DNA of 58,852 bases, taken from the NCBI GenBank assembly GCA_027488845.1, contig JAIYBC010000037.1, positions 1-58,852 of the forward strand. Direction: 5' to 3'. Under the pieces are notes generated by a model. The model saw only the letters and a program-made list of their open reading frames with translations, searched no databases and was not told the DNA's origin. Of this stretch, positions 25,887 through 36,045 are shown in pieces. The position numbers were made by a program, and so were the translations under genes. Source of the DNA: Verrucomicrobiales bacterium (lineage in GTDB: Bacteria; Verrucomicrobiota; Verrucomicrobiia; Limisphaerales; UBA9464). Each line of letters starts with the position of its first letter. Within the stretch, counting starts at the first letter, position 1.

Positions 25887-27044
25887 ATGAATCCGCTGGA
25901 AGAGACCCGGAACCGTCTCCGCAAGGAACTCGAGGCACCGCCGGCCCTTCGGCGTCTCGGCAGCGGATGGATCAGCGGCGTCCTGGGCGTGGTCCTCGGG
26001 CTCGCCGGACTCTCGCTGGTCCTCTCGCTCCGGGCGCCAGGCCAGCTGTCCACGCCCGAGCTCCGGGAATTCCACGGCCACCCCTGGACCCGCCTGGTCG
26101 TCATGGCGGTCCTGCTCGCGGGATTCGGGTTCTCGGCGCTCAGCCTCGTCCTCCGCCGCGGCAAGGTCCTCGGGACGGTCGGCGTGACCGCCGCGCTTCT
26201 GGCGTCGCTCCTCGGCGGATCGCGGTCCTCGGCCCTGATCCCGGATCCGACGCCGCTGTTCCTCGGCCTGGACTTCTTCGTCCTCAACCTCCTGTTCACG
26301 GGGTTCCTCTTCGTTCCCCTGGAACGCCTCTTCCCGCGTCGACCCGACCAGCCGCTTTTCCGCGACGAATGGCGCGAGGACCTCTTCTACTACCTCGTGA
26401 GCAGCCTCCTGGTGCAGGTGCTCGGATTCCTCACCTTCCTCCCGGCGAAGACGCTCCTCGCCGCCACGCCGGCGCCGGGATTCCGCGCCTGGGTCGCCGG
26501 GCTGCCGTTCGCCGTGCAGTTCGTGGTGATCATGTTCCTCACCGACTTCGTCCAGTACTGGCTCCACAGGACCTTCCACCGGGTCCCCTGGCTGTGGCGG
26601 TTCCACGCGGTCCACCACTCGGCGAGGTCGATGGACTGGATGGCCGGCGCGCGCATGCACTTCCTCGAGATCCTCGTCCTCCGGGGGACGACCGTGCTCC
26701 CGATGTACGTGCTGGGCTTCACCGAGTCCGCGATGAACGCCTACATCCTGACCGTGTACCTCTACTCGACGCTGATCCACGCCAACCTGCGCTGGCGCCT
26801 CGGGGCGGTGGAATGGCTGCTGGTGACGCCCCGGTTCCACCACTGGCACCACGGCATCGAGGACGAGGCGGTCGACGTGAACTTCGCGATCCATTTCCCG
26901 CTACTGGACCGCCTCTTCGGGACCCACCACATGCCCGAAGGGAAATGGCCGTCGGGCTACGGCGTGCAGGGGCATCCGGTACCGAAGGGCTATCTGCCGC
27001 AGTTCTCCTATCCGTTTCGGAAGGAGCGCGACGGCGGGACCTAG
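25887..27044 (+). CDS. Fatty acid hydroxylase/sterol desaturase-family membrane protein
   Basis: This 385-residue protein has several hydrophobic segments and the eight-histidine diiron signature of the fatty acid hydroxylase superfamily: WLHRTFHRVPWLWRFH, AVHHSARSMDW and RFHHWHHGIEDEAVDVNFA. These enzymes hydroxylate or desaturate lipids, sterols or hopanoids within the membrane, using O2 and two iron atoms. ATG 25887 is chosen because the preceding reading frame overlaps the divergent FAD/GcvT gene. The function in this organism could be lipid head-group or acyl-chain hydroxylation; the substrate is not visible. It is convergent with the esterase gene at 27055, with only 10 bp between the stop codons. 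Confidence 0.86.
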   Translation: MNPLEETRNRLRKELEAPPALRRLGSGWISGVLGVVLGLAGLSLVLSLRAPGQLSTPELREFHGHPWTRLVVMAVLLAGFGFSALSLVLRRGKVLGTVGVTAALLASLLGGSRSSALIPDPTPLFLGLDFFVLNLLFTGFLFVPLERLFPRRPDQPLFRDEWREDLFYYLVSSLLVQVLGFLTFLPAKTLLAATPAPGFRAWVAGLPFAVQFVVIMFLTDFVQYWLHRTFHRVPWLWRFHAVHHSARSMDWMAGARMHFLEILVLRGTTVLPMYVLGFTESAMNAYILTVYLYSTLIHANLRWRLGAVEWLLVTPRFHHWHHGIEDEAVDVNFAIHFPLLDRLFGTHHMPEGKWPSGYGVQGHPVPKGYLPQFSYPFRKERDGGT

Positions 27045-27054
27045 GATCGAACCC

Positions 27055-28083
27055 TCAGGCGCCCGGCTTGGGCTCGGATGCGGCGGCCGGCTTCAGGAGG
27101 CCGCGGTGCGTGTCGTCCTTCGGGTCGTCCGTCGGACGCGGGTGGTCGCGCCACAGCCAGCGCAGCATCTCCGGCAGGATCGCGCCGCCGTGGCGGTTCG
27201 AATGGGTCCCGACGCCCCAGGCGTAGTTCAGGTCGTAGCCCTTCGCCGTGAGCGCCTCGGCCATCTTCCGGTTCTGCGCGTACCAGTCCCATTTCGGATC
27301 GTACCCGCCGTCCCGTCGCCGGCCCCGGTTGTCGTTCATGCCGTCCTGCAGGAAGACGCGGAGCGGCTTACGATCCGCCGCGAGGACCATCTCGGGATAC
27401 GCGTGCCCGCCGCGGATGTTGGTGAAGCTGCCGATCGTGCTCAGCACCTTCCGGAACTGGTCCGGCCGGTGCCACGCCACGGTGAACGCGCAGATCGCTC
27501 CCGAACTCGCGCCGCCGATCGCCCGGTCCTCGGGGTTGTCGGAGAGGTTGTAGTCCTTCTTCAGCGCCGGCAGCAGCTCGTCCACGATCATCCGCGCGTA
27601 GGCGTCGTCCAGCTCGTTGTATTCCGTCGGCCGGTTGTTGATCCGGTCGCCCCAGTCCTTCGACGAGGACTCCTCCTGGTCCGGACGCCGGCCGGGGTTG
27701 ATGAACACGCCGAGGGTCACCGGCATCTCGCGGCGGTGGATGAGGTTGTCGAAGACGTTCGGAACCCGGTACTCGCCGTTGGTGCTCACGAAGGCGTGGC
27801 CGTCCTGGAAGACCATCAGCGCCGCGGCCTTCGAGGCGTCGTACTGCGCCGGCACGTAGACCCAGTAATGACGCGTGGTGTTGGTGAACACCCGGCTGGG
27901 CAACGTCAGCGGGCCGACCACCCGGCCCTTCGGCACGCCTTCCTGCGGCAACGAATCCGGCCCGAGCCGGTACACGTCGTCCAACGGCCCCGCCACCAAG
28001 GACGTCGCAACCCCGAGCAGGAGGACCAGCGGGGTGAGCAGCAGGGGAAGGCGGTGGGATCGAAGACGGCGGAGCAGGTTCAT
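27055..28083 (-). CDS. Secreted esterase (alpha/beta hydrolase, esterase D-like)
   Basis: After a signal peptide ([21 protein letters not shown]), the protein reads as an enterochelin-esterase-like alpha/beta hydrolase: [27 protein letters not shown], a conserved [29 protein letters not shown] with Ser in the GxSxG-like nucleophile elbow, and GTHSNRHGG near the C-terminus, where the catalytic His is expected. The 342-residue enzyme probably hydrolyses ester bonds of carbohydrate-linked acids outside the cytoplasm. It lies 64 bp downstream of the ChbG/YdjC-type deacetylase gene on the same strand, so the two may degrade the same acylated or acetylated glycan; this link is inference. Confidence 0.83.
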   Translation of the reverse strand: MNLLRRLRSHRLPLLLTPLVLLLGVATSLVAGPLDDVYRLGPDSLPQEGVPKGRVVGPLTLPSRVFTNTTRHYWVYVPAQYDASKAAALMVFQDGHAFVSTNGEYRVPNVFDNLIHRREMPVTLGVFINPGRRPDQEESSSKDWGDRINNRPTEYNELDDAYARMIVDELLPALKKDYNLSDNPEDRAIGGASSGAICAFTVAWHRPDQFRKVLSTIGSFTNIRGGHAYPEMVLAADRKPLRVFLQDGMNDNRGRRRDGGYDPKWDWYAQNRKMAEALTAKGYDLNYAWGVGTHSNRHGGAILPEMLRWLWRDHPRPTDDPKDDTHRGLLKPAAASEPKPGA

Positions 28084-28147
28084 GGCTGGGACTGGGCGGG
28101 GATGGACGGAAGGAAGGGGGATCGATTCGACCGGATTGGGATGGGGG

Positions 28148-29035
28148 TCATTTCCCGGAGGCGGCGGCGTTGGTGGTGGCGGTCTTCAGGTCGCGGTAGC
28201 CGATCAGTCGGATGCCCAGGCGCCGGACCGTCTCGCGGACCACGGGGGAGGTCCAGGTGTCGGTGACTCCCTGGCGGTCCGCGGCGACGTCCTCGTATCC
28301 GACATGGTGGATGGCGCGGACCTCGGCGGTGTCGAGGCCGGGATGGTCGACGAAGAGGTAGGTCTTCCCGGACTCGAGGCCTTCGAGCATCGCGGTGAAG
28401 GAGGCGACCTTCTCGGCGGAGGTCTTGTGCGGGCCCTTGTAGGAGACGCCGACCACCCCGTGCGCCGCGGGGTCGATGTCGAGGCCGTACTCCTGGGCGA
28501 GGCGTTGGACGAGCGCCTTCACGGCGGGGCCGAGGTCGGTGCAGCCCATGTGTCCGGAGACGTGGCTCACGCGCGGGATGCGGCGCTTGGCCAACTCGAT
28601 CTGGGCGCGGAACTCCTTCTCCACGTCCTCCAACGTCCACTTCTGCTCCACCAGGGCGCGGCCGGGGTAGTTCCTGTTCGGGAAGATCATCGGCCAGAAG
28701 TGGCCGTCGGGATCGCGCAGGCTCGGGCAGTCGGTAAGCGGACGCCACTTCACGTTGTCCCACTCGCTGCTGAGCGAGAGGTGGAGCCCGACGTCGACGG
28801 TACCGTCTTCCTGGAGCATGCGGGCCGCCTCGGGGAACCACGGGGAGACGACGAGCACCTCGACGGAGGACTCGACGCCTTCCTTGTAGCAGCGGCGGAT
28901 GGCCTCGTTGCCGGCGTGCGCGTAGCCCATGTCGTCGCCCCGGACGATCAGGCGGGGAGGCTCTGCGGCGGCGAGGAGGGATCCGAGGCAGCACGCGGCG
29001 CCGAGCGCCCGGAGGAGGCGGGACGTGGGGGACAT
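28148..29035 (-). CDS. Secreted ChbG/YdjC-like carbohydrate deacetylase
   Basis: A 295-residue protein with a short signal ([18 protein letters not shown]) and the YdjC fold signature [19 protein letters not shown]; Asp34 and Asp35 supply metal contacts, and [15 protein letters not shown] gives the His pair. YdjC/ChbG enzymes remove acetyl groups from chito-oligosaccharides or related amino sugars using a divalent metal. This one has an N-terminal signal, so it probably works in the periplasm. ATG 29035 fits the signal; the frame continues open upstream only because it lies antisense to the helicase. The gene is divergent from hrpA (85 bp) and followed by the esterase. Confidence 0.84.
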   Translation of the reverse strand: MSPTSRLLRALGAACCLGSLLAAAEPPRLIVRGDDMGYAHAGNEAIRRCYKEGVESSVEVLVVSPWFPEAARMLQEDGTVDVGLHLSLSSEWDNVKWRPLTDCPSLRDPDGHFWPMIFPNRNYPGRALVEQKWTLEDVEKEFRAQIELAKRRIPRVSHVSGHMGCTDLGPAVKALVQRLAQEYGLDIDPAAHGVVGVSYKGPHKTSAEKVASFTAMLEGLESGKTYLFVDHPGLDTAEVRAIHHVGYEDVAADRQGVTDTWTSPVVRETVRRLGIRLIGYRDLKTATTNAAASGK

Positions 29036-29120
29036 GGGAGGAAGGCTATCAGGGGTCGGCTTCCGGGCCAATGGCCGGCGTTGCCTCGTGGCGTTGTTCC
29101 CCCATGCTTGGCGGCCCGGC

Positions 29121-32100
29121 ATGACGGACCCGCGCATCGAGGAATTCCGATCGCTCCTGCCGCGCTGCATGCTTCCCGACTGGGTGCATCTCGGCGCGCG
29201 GGCGGTCCGGCTTTTCCGCGACCGCCACCATCCGGAGTCGCACGACGCGCTCTTCGACCGGCTGCTCCAACAGGCCCGGGACTCGGTCGGGAGACGCGAG
29301 CGGAGGGCCCTCGGCGTGCCGCATCCCGAGTACCCGGCCGGACTCCCGATCACCGCGCGACGGGAGGAGATCGTCGAGGCCATCCGCCGGCATCCGGTGG
29401 TCGTGATCGCCGGCGAGACCGGTTCCGGCAAGACGACCCAGATCCCCAAGATGTGCCTCGAGGCCGGGCTCGGGGTGCGGGCGTTGATCGGCTGCACCCA
29501 GCCCCGGCGCGTCGCCGCCGTCTCCATCTCGCAACGCATCGCCGAGGAGCTGCGCGTGGGATGGGGCCGCGAGGTGGGTTGCAAGATCCGGTTCGACGAC
29601 CGTTCCGGCGCCGACACCTACATCAAGCTGATGACGGACGGCATCCTGCTGGCCGAGACGCAGGGCGACCCGACGCTGGCGGACTACGACTGCATCATCA
29701 TCGACGAGGCGCACGAGCGGTCGCTGAACATCGACTTCCTGCTCGGGCACCTGAAGAACCTGCTGGCGAAGCGCAACGACCTGAAGCTGGTGATCACGTC
29801 GGCGACGATCGACACGGGCGCGTTCTCGCGGGCCTTCGGCGACGCCCCTGTGATCGAGGTCTCGGGGCGCACGTTCCCGGTGGAGGTCGAGTACCGGCCG
29901 CCCGGCGGCGAAGGGGCCCCGTCGGATCCGGCGGACACGGACTTCGTGGACGCGGCGGCGCGGGAATGCGAACGGCTCTTCTACGAGACGGGGACCGGCG
30001 ACGTGCTGATCTTCCTGCCCGGCGAGCGGGACATCCGCGAATGCGCCGACCTGGTCGAGGGTCGGCTTGGGTCCGAGGCCGAGGTGGTGCCGCTCTTCGG
30101 ACGGCTCAGCTCGGGGGACCAGCAGCGGGTCTTCTCGTCGTGCCAGCGTCGGAAGGTGGTGATCGCGACCAACATCGCGGAGACGTCGCTGACCATCCCG
30201 GGCATCCGCTTCGTGATCGACGCGGGCCTGGCGCGGATGAGCCGTTACAACCCGCGCACGCGGACCCGCCGGCTGCCGGTCGAGGCGGTCTCGCAGAGCA
30301 GCGCCAACCAGCGCAAGGGCCGGGCGGGCCGCGTGGAGGCGGGCGTGTGCATCCGGCTGTATTCCGAGGAGGACTTCCTCGCGCGGCCGCCGTTCACCCA
30401 GCCCGAGATCCAGCGCGCCAACCTGGCGGAGGTGATCCTGAAGATGAAGGCCTCGCGGCTCGGCGACATCGAGACCTTCCCGTTCCTCAACCCGCCCTCG
30501 CCGATGTCGATCTCCGGCGGCTACACCCTGCTGCAGGAACTGGGTGCGCTGGACGAACAGCGGGAGCTGACCCCGTTGGGACGCGACCTCGCCCGCCTGC
30601 CGATCGACCCCACCCTCGGCCGCATGCTGCTCCAGGCGCAGGAGGAGCACGCCGTCCGTGAGCTGCTGATCATCGCCTCGGGACTGAGCATCCAGGATCC
30701 GCGGGAACGTCCGCTGGACCAGCGCGACGCCGCCGACGCCGCACACCGCCGGTTCGCCGATCCGCGGTCCGACTTCCTCGCGCTTCTCGGCATCTGGAAC
30801 GCGGTGCACGACCGCTGGGAGGAGCTGAGGACGCAGGGGGCGCGCCGCAAGTTCTGCCGCCAGCACTTCCTCTCCTACCTGCGGATGCGGGAATGGCAGG
30901 ACCTCCACGGCCAGCTCCAGGGGGCCCTGTCGGACCTCGACGGCGTCCGCCTCAACGAGAGCAACGCCGACTACGACGCGATCCACCGCTCGGTGCTCGC
31001 CGGCCTCCTTGGCCATGTGGCGGTGCGCCAGGAGCGCAACGTGTACAAGGGCGCCGGGAACCGCATGTTGGCGGTCTTCCCGGGCTCGATCCTCCACGAA
31101 CGCCAGGAGCGGTCCCCGAGGCAGGAGCGCGGACGCGACCGCGAACCCGCCGCCGCCAAGCCGGCCAAGCCCAAGCAGCCGCCGTGGATCGTCGCCGGCG
31201 AGATCGTCGAGACCTCCCAGCTCTTCGCCAGGACGCTCGCCGGCATCGACCCGCACTGGATCGTCCGGCTGGCGCCGCACCTGTGCAGGGTGACCCACCA
31301 GAACCCGCATTGGAGCGCCACCGCGGGGCGCGTGCTGGTGGAGGAGAAGACCACCTTCCACGGGCTCGAGGTCTTCCACCGCCACGTCGCCTACGGGAAC
31401 GTGGACGCCAAGGACGCGACCGCGATCTTCATCCGGTCGGCGCTCGTCGAGGACGACCTCATGCCGCCGTCCGAGTCCGGCAGGGCCGACGACTTCGACG
31501 CGGACGACGTGCGGGCCGCGATGATGGCCGTGCGGACGTCGGGCCCTTCGTCGGAGCCCGCCTTCATGTCCGCGAACCGCGCGCTGCGGGAGAAGATCGA
31601 GAACTGGCAGACCCGTCTGCGCCGCAACACGGTCGACCTCGACGAGGCCTTCTTCCGGTTCTACGGACGCCACCTCGAGAACGTCTCCTCGCTGTCCGAG
31701 CTGCGTCGGGTGCTGCGGGACAACTCCGGGGCGGGCTTCCTCTGTGCGGACGAGGTGGAGATCACCGGCGGACGTGAGTTCCTGGTCGACACCGAGGCCT
31801 TCCCGGATGCGGTGACGGTGGCGGGGCAGACCGTCCCGTTGACCTACGCCTATGCGCCGGGCGAGGAGCACGACGGCGTGACGGTGAAGCTCCCGGCGAC
31901 GTTGGCCGGGAGCGCGCCGGGTGCGGTGCTGGAGTGGGCGGTGCCGGGCCTCCGCGAGGCGAAGGTCGAGGAACTGCTGCGGGCGCTGCCGAAGTCGCTG
32001 CGCCGCGAGCTGATGCCCTTCCCGCCGAAGGTCGCGGAGATCGTGCGCGAGTTCCAACCGGAAGGCGCGTCGTTCCACGCCGACCTCGCACGCTTCCTGA

Positions 32101-33293
32101 CCCGCCGCTACGGCGTCACGGTGCCTCCCGACGCCTGGGATCCCACGGCCGTCCCCGCGCACCTGCGTCTGCGCTTCGAGCTGGTGTCACACGACCGCAA
32201 GGTCCTCGTCGCCGGCCGCGACCTCGGCGACGTGAAGGCGCGCCTGCCCGCCGCGGCGCCGAAGCCCTCGGGCGATCCGCAACCGTGGCGCGACGCGGTG
32301 CGGAAGTGGGAGCGTCCCGCACTCACCCAATGGAACTTCGGCGACCTGCCCGAGAAGGTCACCGTGGTCGAGGATCCCCTGTTCCCGCTGCTCGCCTGGC
32401 CCGGCCTCGAACTGGAGGGGAACGTGGTGAACCTCCGGCTGTTCCGGTCCGCGGACGCGGCACGGACGTCGTCGTTGCCCGCGTTCCAACGCCTCGTGGA
32501 GCTGGCCCTGTCCAAGGACCTCGCCTGGATCGAGAAGGACCTCCGCGGACTCTCCCGCGCGGATTCGCTCTACGTGCCGCTCGGCGGTCCGTCCGAGCTC
32601 CGCGAGTCGTCCCTGCGGCACCTCCGCCGGCACCTGTTGCCGACGGCGGTGCCGGTGCCGTTGACCCACGCCTCCTTCGAGGCGGCGGTGTCCGCGGCCC
32701 GGCAACGCATTCCCGGACTCGTGCCACGGTTCGTCGACCAGGTCGTGCTGGTGCTCCAAGCGCTCCAGACCGCACGCGCCCGGATCGGCACCGGCACCCC
32801 CGTCGGCGCCGCGGCCTCCTCCGGCACGAAGGCGCGGACGCTCAACGACCTGAGCCAGCTCGGCGCGCTGCTGGGTTCGGTGAAGACCGTCCCGTCGAAG
32901 GGGACGGCGTCCCCGCCCGGCGCCGCCGCGGGAAGGCCGCCGACCTTGGCCGAGGAGCTCGGGGCCCTGATGCCGCCGATGTTCCTCGACGCCGTGGAGC
33001 ACGATCAGCTGAAGCACCTGCCGCGCTACCTGAAGGCGCTGGCGTTGAGGGCGGAGCGGGCGGCGAACAACCCGGTGAAGGACGCCGAGCGCGTCCGGCA
33101 GGTGCAGCCGTATCAGACGGCCCTCGAACGGCTGCGGGCCGACCCGCCCAAGCGGCCCGACGCGGCGGCCCGGGTCGACGAGTTCCGGTGGCTGCTGGAG
33201 GAGTTCAAGGTGTCCGTCTTCGCCCAGGAACTCGGCACCGCGACGCCGGTCTCACCCAAGCGCCTCGACACCTTCCTCGAGTCCTTGCGCTGA
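29121..33293 (+). CDS. hrpA: ATP-dependent RNA helicase HrpA
   Basis: The 1390-residue protein is a DEAH-box helicase with Walker A GETGSGKT (about residues 98-105), TQPRRVAA, DEAH (195-198, in IIIDEAHERSLN), TSATID, then the second RecA domain with FLPGERDIRECAD and NQRKGRAGR. It continues with the HA2/winged-helix and OB-fold regions and a very long C-terminal DUF3418 region. This order and length match HrpA, which acts on ribosomal or messenger RNA, including stalled-ribosome rescue. ATG 29121 was chosen because the nucleotide-binding core begins about 97 residues later, as expected. A Lys/Pro/Arg-rich stretch near residue 670-690 looks like an unfolded linker. The gene stands alone on its strand. 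Confidence 0.94.
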   Translation: MTDPRIEEFRSLLPRCMLPDWVHLGARAVRLFRDRHHPESHDALFDRLLQQARDSVGRRERRALGVPHPEYPAGLPITARREEIVEAIRRHPVVVIAGETGSGKTTQIPKMCLEAGLGVRALIGCTQPRRVAAVSISQRIAEELRVGWGREVGCKIRFDDRSGADTYIKLMTDGILLAETQGDPTLADYDCIIIDEAHERSLNIDFLLGHLKNLLAKRNDLKLVITSATIDTGAFSRAFGDAPVIEVSGRTFPVEVEYRPPGGEGAPSDPADTDFVDAAARECERLFYETGTGDVLIFLPGERDIRECADLVEGRLGSEAEVVPLFGRLSSGDQQRVFSSCQRRKVVIATNIAETSLTIPGIRFVIDAGLARMSRYNPRTRTRRLPVEAVSQSSANQRKGRAGRVEAGVCIRLYSEEDFLARPPFTQPEIQRANLAEVILKMKASRLGDIETFPFLNPPSPMSISGGYTLLQELGALDEQRELTPLGRDLARLPIDPTLGRMLLQAQEEHAVRELLIIASGLSIQDPRERPLDQRDAADAAHRRFADPRSDFLALLGIWNAVHDRWEELRTQGARRKFCRQHFLSYLRMREWQDLHGQLQGALSDLDGVRLNESNADYDAIHRSVLAGLLGHVAVRQERNVYKGAGNRMLAVFPGSILHERQERSPRQERGRDREPAAAKPAKPKQPPWIVAGEIVETSQLFARTLAGIDPHWIVRLAPHLCRVTHQNPHWSATAGRVLVEEKTTFHGLEVFHRHVAYGNVDAKDATAIFIRSALVEDDLMPPSESGRADDFDADDVRAAMMAVRTSGPSSEPAFMSANRALREKIENWQTRLRRNTVDLDEAFFRFYGRHLENVSSLSELRRVLRDNSGAGFLCADEVEITGGREFLVDTEAFPDAVTVAGQTVPLTYAYAPGEEHDGVTVKLPATLAGSAPGAVLEWAVPGLREAKVEELLRALPKSLRRELMPFPPKVAEIVREFQPEGASFHADLARFLTRRYGVTVPPDAWDPTAVPAHLRLRFELVSHDRKVLVAGRDLGDVKARLPAAAPKPSGDPQPWRDAVRKWERPALTQWNFGDLPEKVTVVEDPLFPLLAWPGLELEGNVVNLRLFRSADAARTSSLPAFQRLVELALSKDLAWIEKDLRGLSRADSLYVPLGGPSELRESSLRHLRRHLLPTAVPVPLTHASFEAAVSAARQRIPGLVPRFVDQVVLVLQALQTARARIGTGTPVGAAASSGTKARTLNDLSQLGALLGSVKTVPSKGTASPPGAAAGRPPTLAEELGALMPPMFLDAVEHDQLKHLPRYLKALALRAERAANNPVKDAERVRQVQPYQTALERLRADPPKRPDAAARVDEFRWLLEEFKVSVFAQELGTATPVSPKRLDTFLESLR

Positions 33294-33318
33294 CCTCTCC
33301 CGACGCCCGGCGCCCGAA

Positions 33319-33331
33319 GACGGATTCACAC
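33319..33331. repeat. Short phrase repeat GACGGATTCACAC
   Basis: The same 13-mer occurs at 44590-44602. It is followed here by a GCGAAGCCGCAAAGCGCCGG-type stretch (about 33368-33388). The 236-bp gap to the Rieske gene contains no coding sequence. Confidence 0.5.
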
Positions 33332-33529
33332 CGGCCCCTGGCCGGAAGGAAGCAGAGGGGATTGGCACGCGAAGCCGCAAAGCGCCGGAGAAGGAGAAAA
33401 GCCCGTTGGATTGGCGTCGCTGAAACGGAGTGCGGGTGGTGATCGGGGATGGAAGCCGGATCCTGTGCCCCGGTGGCGTCCTTGCGTCCCTGCGTGAGTT
33501 CGGTCCTCGCTACCCATGGATCGGCCCGC

Positions 33530-34516
33530 CTACGGCTTCAGCCCGATGCGGACCAGGCCCTGGCGGTACGCGGTGCTGGCGCGGTCGAAGCGGAGATGGA
33601 ATTCCTCGCTGAGGTCCAACGGGAGCTCCTCGGGCCGCTGTGACTCGACGATCGGCTTGTCCTCGGCCAACACCTTGCGTTCCCAGCCGAGGATCTCGTC
33701 CGCCGGCTTCGCATGGTCGAAGTTCATCGCGACCGAGAAGAAGATCTTCACCCGCTTGGCCGAGAGCGGCGCGCAGGCGTCGAAGATGCAGTAGCGGCGC
33801 CCGCCTTCGTAGGCGATCGCCAGGCGTGCCGCGAACGGCAGCGTGAGCAGGTAGCCCATCTGCCGCTGGACGTACTTCTCCTCCGGCAACGGCGAATGCG
33901 CGGGATTCGCGGCGAGGTACGGGTAGTCCATCCGGAATCCCGAGGGCGTCGGCTCGACGTCGTACTTCATCACCTCCGGGATCTCCCGGTTGCCGAACGT
34001 GCCGGCGTGGATCCAGGAGAAGTGCGCGACATCGAGGAAGTTCTCGATGGCCCGCGCCGCCGAGGCGTCCCAGACCTGCGGTGGCAGGTGGAGGAAGCGG
34101 TAGCCGGGATCCGTCGGCTCCGGCCAGTCCGGCAGCGGATGCGCCGCCTCGCCGCCAAGGCAGGTCCAGATCAGCCCGGCATGCTCCACCGCCGGATACT
34201 TCCGCAGGCAGAGCTTCGGCGAGATCGGCACCTCGGGCATCGCCGGGATCCGCGTGCAACGGCCGTCGGCGGCGAACCGGAATCCGTGGTACGCGCACAC
34301 CAGCTCGTCGCCTTCGACCCAGCCCTTCGACAGCGCGGCACCGCGGTGGATGCACAGGTCGCGCGCGACATGCACCTTCCCGGCGGCGCGGTAGACGACC
34401 AACGCCTCGTCGAGGAGTTCCGCCGCCACGGGCGTCTCCCGGACCTCGTCGGCGAAGGCCACAGGATGCCAGCACGCCGCCAAGGCGGCCCGGTCGGATT
34501 CGGCGAAGGTGGTCAT
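33530..34516 (-). CDS. Rieske-type aromatic-ring-hydroxylating oxygenase, alpha subunit
   Basis: The Rieske [2Fe-2S] site is CIHRG followed by CAYHG (C-x-H and C-x-x-H, with 17 residues between). The mononuclear iron site is ENFLDVAHFSWIHAGTFG, with the Asp and two His ligands expected. The 328-residue chain is short for a dioxygenase alpha subunit but fits the monooxygenase/N- or O-demethylase branch (vanillate demethylase- or caffeine demethylase-like). The gene is the last of a minus-strand run that also holds an exported adenosine deaminase and two nucleoside proteins, but it has no signal peptide, so it acts in the cytoplasm. No ferredoxin or reductase is nearby. The substrate is unknown; a methylated purine is an interesting but unproven guess. 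Confidence 0.86.
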   Translation of the reverse strand: MTTFAESDRAALAACWHPVAFADEVRETPVAAELLDEALVVYRAAGKVHVARDLCIHRGAALSKGWVEGDELVCAYHGFRFAADGRCTRIPAMPEVPISPKLCLRKYPAVEHAGLIWTCLGGEAAHPLPDWPEPTDPGYRFLHLPPQVWDASAARAIENFLDVAHFSWIHAGTFGNREIPEVMKYDVEPTPSGFRMDYPYLAANPAHSPLPEEKYVQRQMGYLLTLPFAARLAIAYEGGRRYCIFDACAPLSAKRVKIFFSVAMNFDHAKPADEILGWERKVLAEDKPIVESQRPEELPLDLSEEFHLRFDRASTAYRQGLVRIGLKP

Positions 34517-34602
34517 GGTCTTGGGGAAGGTTTCGGTCGTCAGGCGTCAGGCTTCGGTGTCGCGGCTTTGCGGCTCCGCGTGAGGATCCCTTCCGTTGGG
34601 TT

Positions 34603-36033
34603 TCAGTATGCGATTCCCCAGCGGCGGCGGGCGAAGCCGTAGGCGGTGGGCTTCACGGCGGCGAGGCGGGCCTTCCAGTCGTCGCCGGACCAGGCCTTCT
34701 CGAAGGCGGCGACGTCCCGGTCGTATTCCGCAAGCAGACGCTCCTTGGTCTTCGCGTCGAGGAACGACCACCGGAGCGAATTGCGGCCGCAGCGGACGAG
34801 TTCCTCCCAGGTCAGGTTGAACTCGGTCACCGCGGTCATGTACTCGTCGGTCATCCCGGAATCCCACATGCCGGAGTCGTCGGTGGAGAGCCCGCACGGG
34901 ATGCCGAGGCGGAGCATCTCGGCGAAGTGGTGCTGGCGGTAGTCGTCCACGTATTCGAGCACGAGGTTGCTGACGAGGTTGATCTCGACGAAGGCGACGC
35001 CGTGGCGCAGGTGCAGGACGAGGTCGTCGTCGGTCAGGACGTTGTTGCCGTGGCCGAGGCGGGTCGCGCCGAGCAGCAGCGTGTCCCGCATGTGGGAGTT
35101 CGGCTCGTCCACCTCGCCGGCGTGGATCGCGAGCCCGACGCCGGGATGCTTCAGGCGCATGCGGCGGTACACGTCGAGGAAGCGCCGAGGGTGGCCTTTG
35201 TCGTTGTCCTCGCGTCCGGCCATGTTGATGCCGACCCACAGGTCCCGGTGGCGCGTGACCCAGTCGTAGGCCTGTTCCACACGGGCCACCGCGGTCGGCG
35301 TGAAGCGCAGGACCACGAACTGGAACCGCACGGTCACGCCGGTCGCCACGGCGTCGGGCTTCGCCAGCCGCGCGACGACGATCCGGTTGCCCTCCTCGGG
35401 ATCCAGCACCGTGCCGTCCGGGGCGTCGAAGAGGTCCGGGATGGCCTGGGCCTCGATGTAGCGCACGCCCTCCGCGCCGTAGCGCCTCATGGTCTCCACG
35501 AGCATCTCGGCGAAGACCTTCGGGTTGCGGCCCACCGCGCCGAGGCGCGGCCAGATCTGCTCGAAGAACTCGTCGCGGCCCTCGCCCGCGCGGTCGAGGC
35601 GGAGCGAGTCCATCCATTCGCGGGCCGTCGCGGCGTCCAACGAATCCAGGGCCGCGTACTCGCCCCGGGCGCATTCCCCGAGGGCGTCCCACTGCAGCGC
35701 GGAGATGGTGGTGAACTTCCGCCAAGCGTTGGTGTCTCCGGCGCAGGTGCCGGCCTTGATGCGCGTGTAGAACCGGGCGTCGCCCACGACCGCCTTGTCG
35801 GTGGCCACGCGGTACAGGTCCTCCATCCGCCAGCAGCCGCCGGCGTGGTGGTGCAGGTCCGCGGCCTTCGGCACCGCGTACAGCAGCCGGAAGAGGTCGG
35901 CCTTCGACAGGTTCGTCTTCATCGCCTCGAACCGGGCGTCGAAGGCCTCCACGGCCGACACCGGCAGGATCGGGGAGGACGCGGCCAGCACGAACGCGGT
36001 CAGCAGGGACTTCAGCAACGGTCGGAGGTTCAT
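34603..36033 (-). CDS. Exported adenosine deaminase-family protein
   Basis: The protein is 476 residues long with an N-terminal signal peptide (LLTAFVLAASSPILPVSA). The metal pair HxH is in ADLHHHAGG (H61, H63), the catalytic region is LAIHAGEVDE, followed by LGHGNNVL and STDDSGMWDSG. These are the conserved motifs of the adenosine/AMP deaminase barrel. The signal, extra N-terminal segment and length make it resemble the secreted ADGF/CECR1-like form rather than cytoplasmic Add. It would convert extracytoplasmic adenosine to inosine. The gene lies 12 bp downstream of a NUP-family gene on the same strand, strongly suggesting one operon for purine nucleoside scavenging. Confidence 0.88.
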   Translation of the reverse strand: MNLRPLLKSLLTAFVLAASSPILPVSAVEAFDARFEAMKTNLSKADLFRLLYAVPKAADLHHHAGGCWRMEDLYRVATDKAVVGDARFYTRIKAGTCAGDTNAWRKFTTISALQWDALGECARGEYAALDSLDAATAREWMDSLRLDRAGEGRDEFFEQIWPRLGAVGRNPKVFAEMLVETMRRYGAEGVRYIEAQAIPDLFDAPDGTVLDPEEGNRIVVARLAKPDAVATGVTVRFQFVVLRFTPTAVARVEQAYDWVTRHRDLWVGINMAGREDNDKGHPRRFLDVYRRMRLKHPGVGLAIHAGEVDEPNSHMRDTLLLGATRLGHGNNVLTDDDLVLHLRHGVAFVEINLVSNLVLEYVDDYRQHHFAEMLRLGIPCGLSTDDSGMWDSGMTDEYMTAVTEFNLTWEELVRCGRNSLRWSFLDAKTKERLLAEYDRDVAAFEKAWSGDDWKARLAAVKPTAYGFARRRWGIAY

Positions 36034-36045
36034 CGTGGAAATCGG

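Noticed and set aside
29049-32162. A 1037-residue open frame antisense to hrpA
   Set aside because: It has no conserved domain and is His/Arg/Leu-rich, as expected for the shadow of a GC-rich gene. The plus strand encodes an unmistakable helicase.
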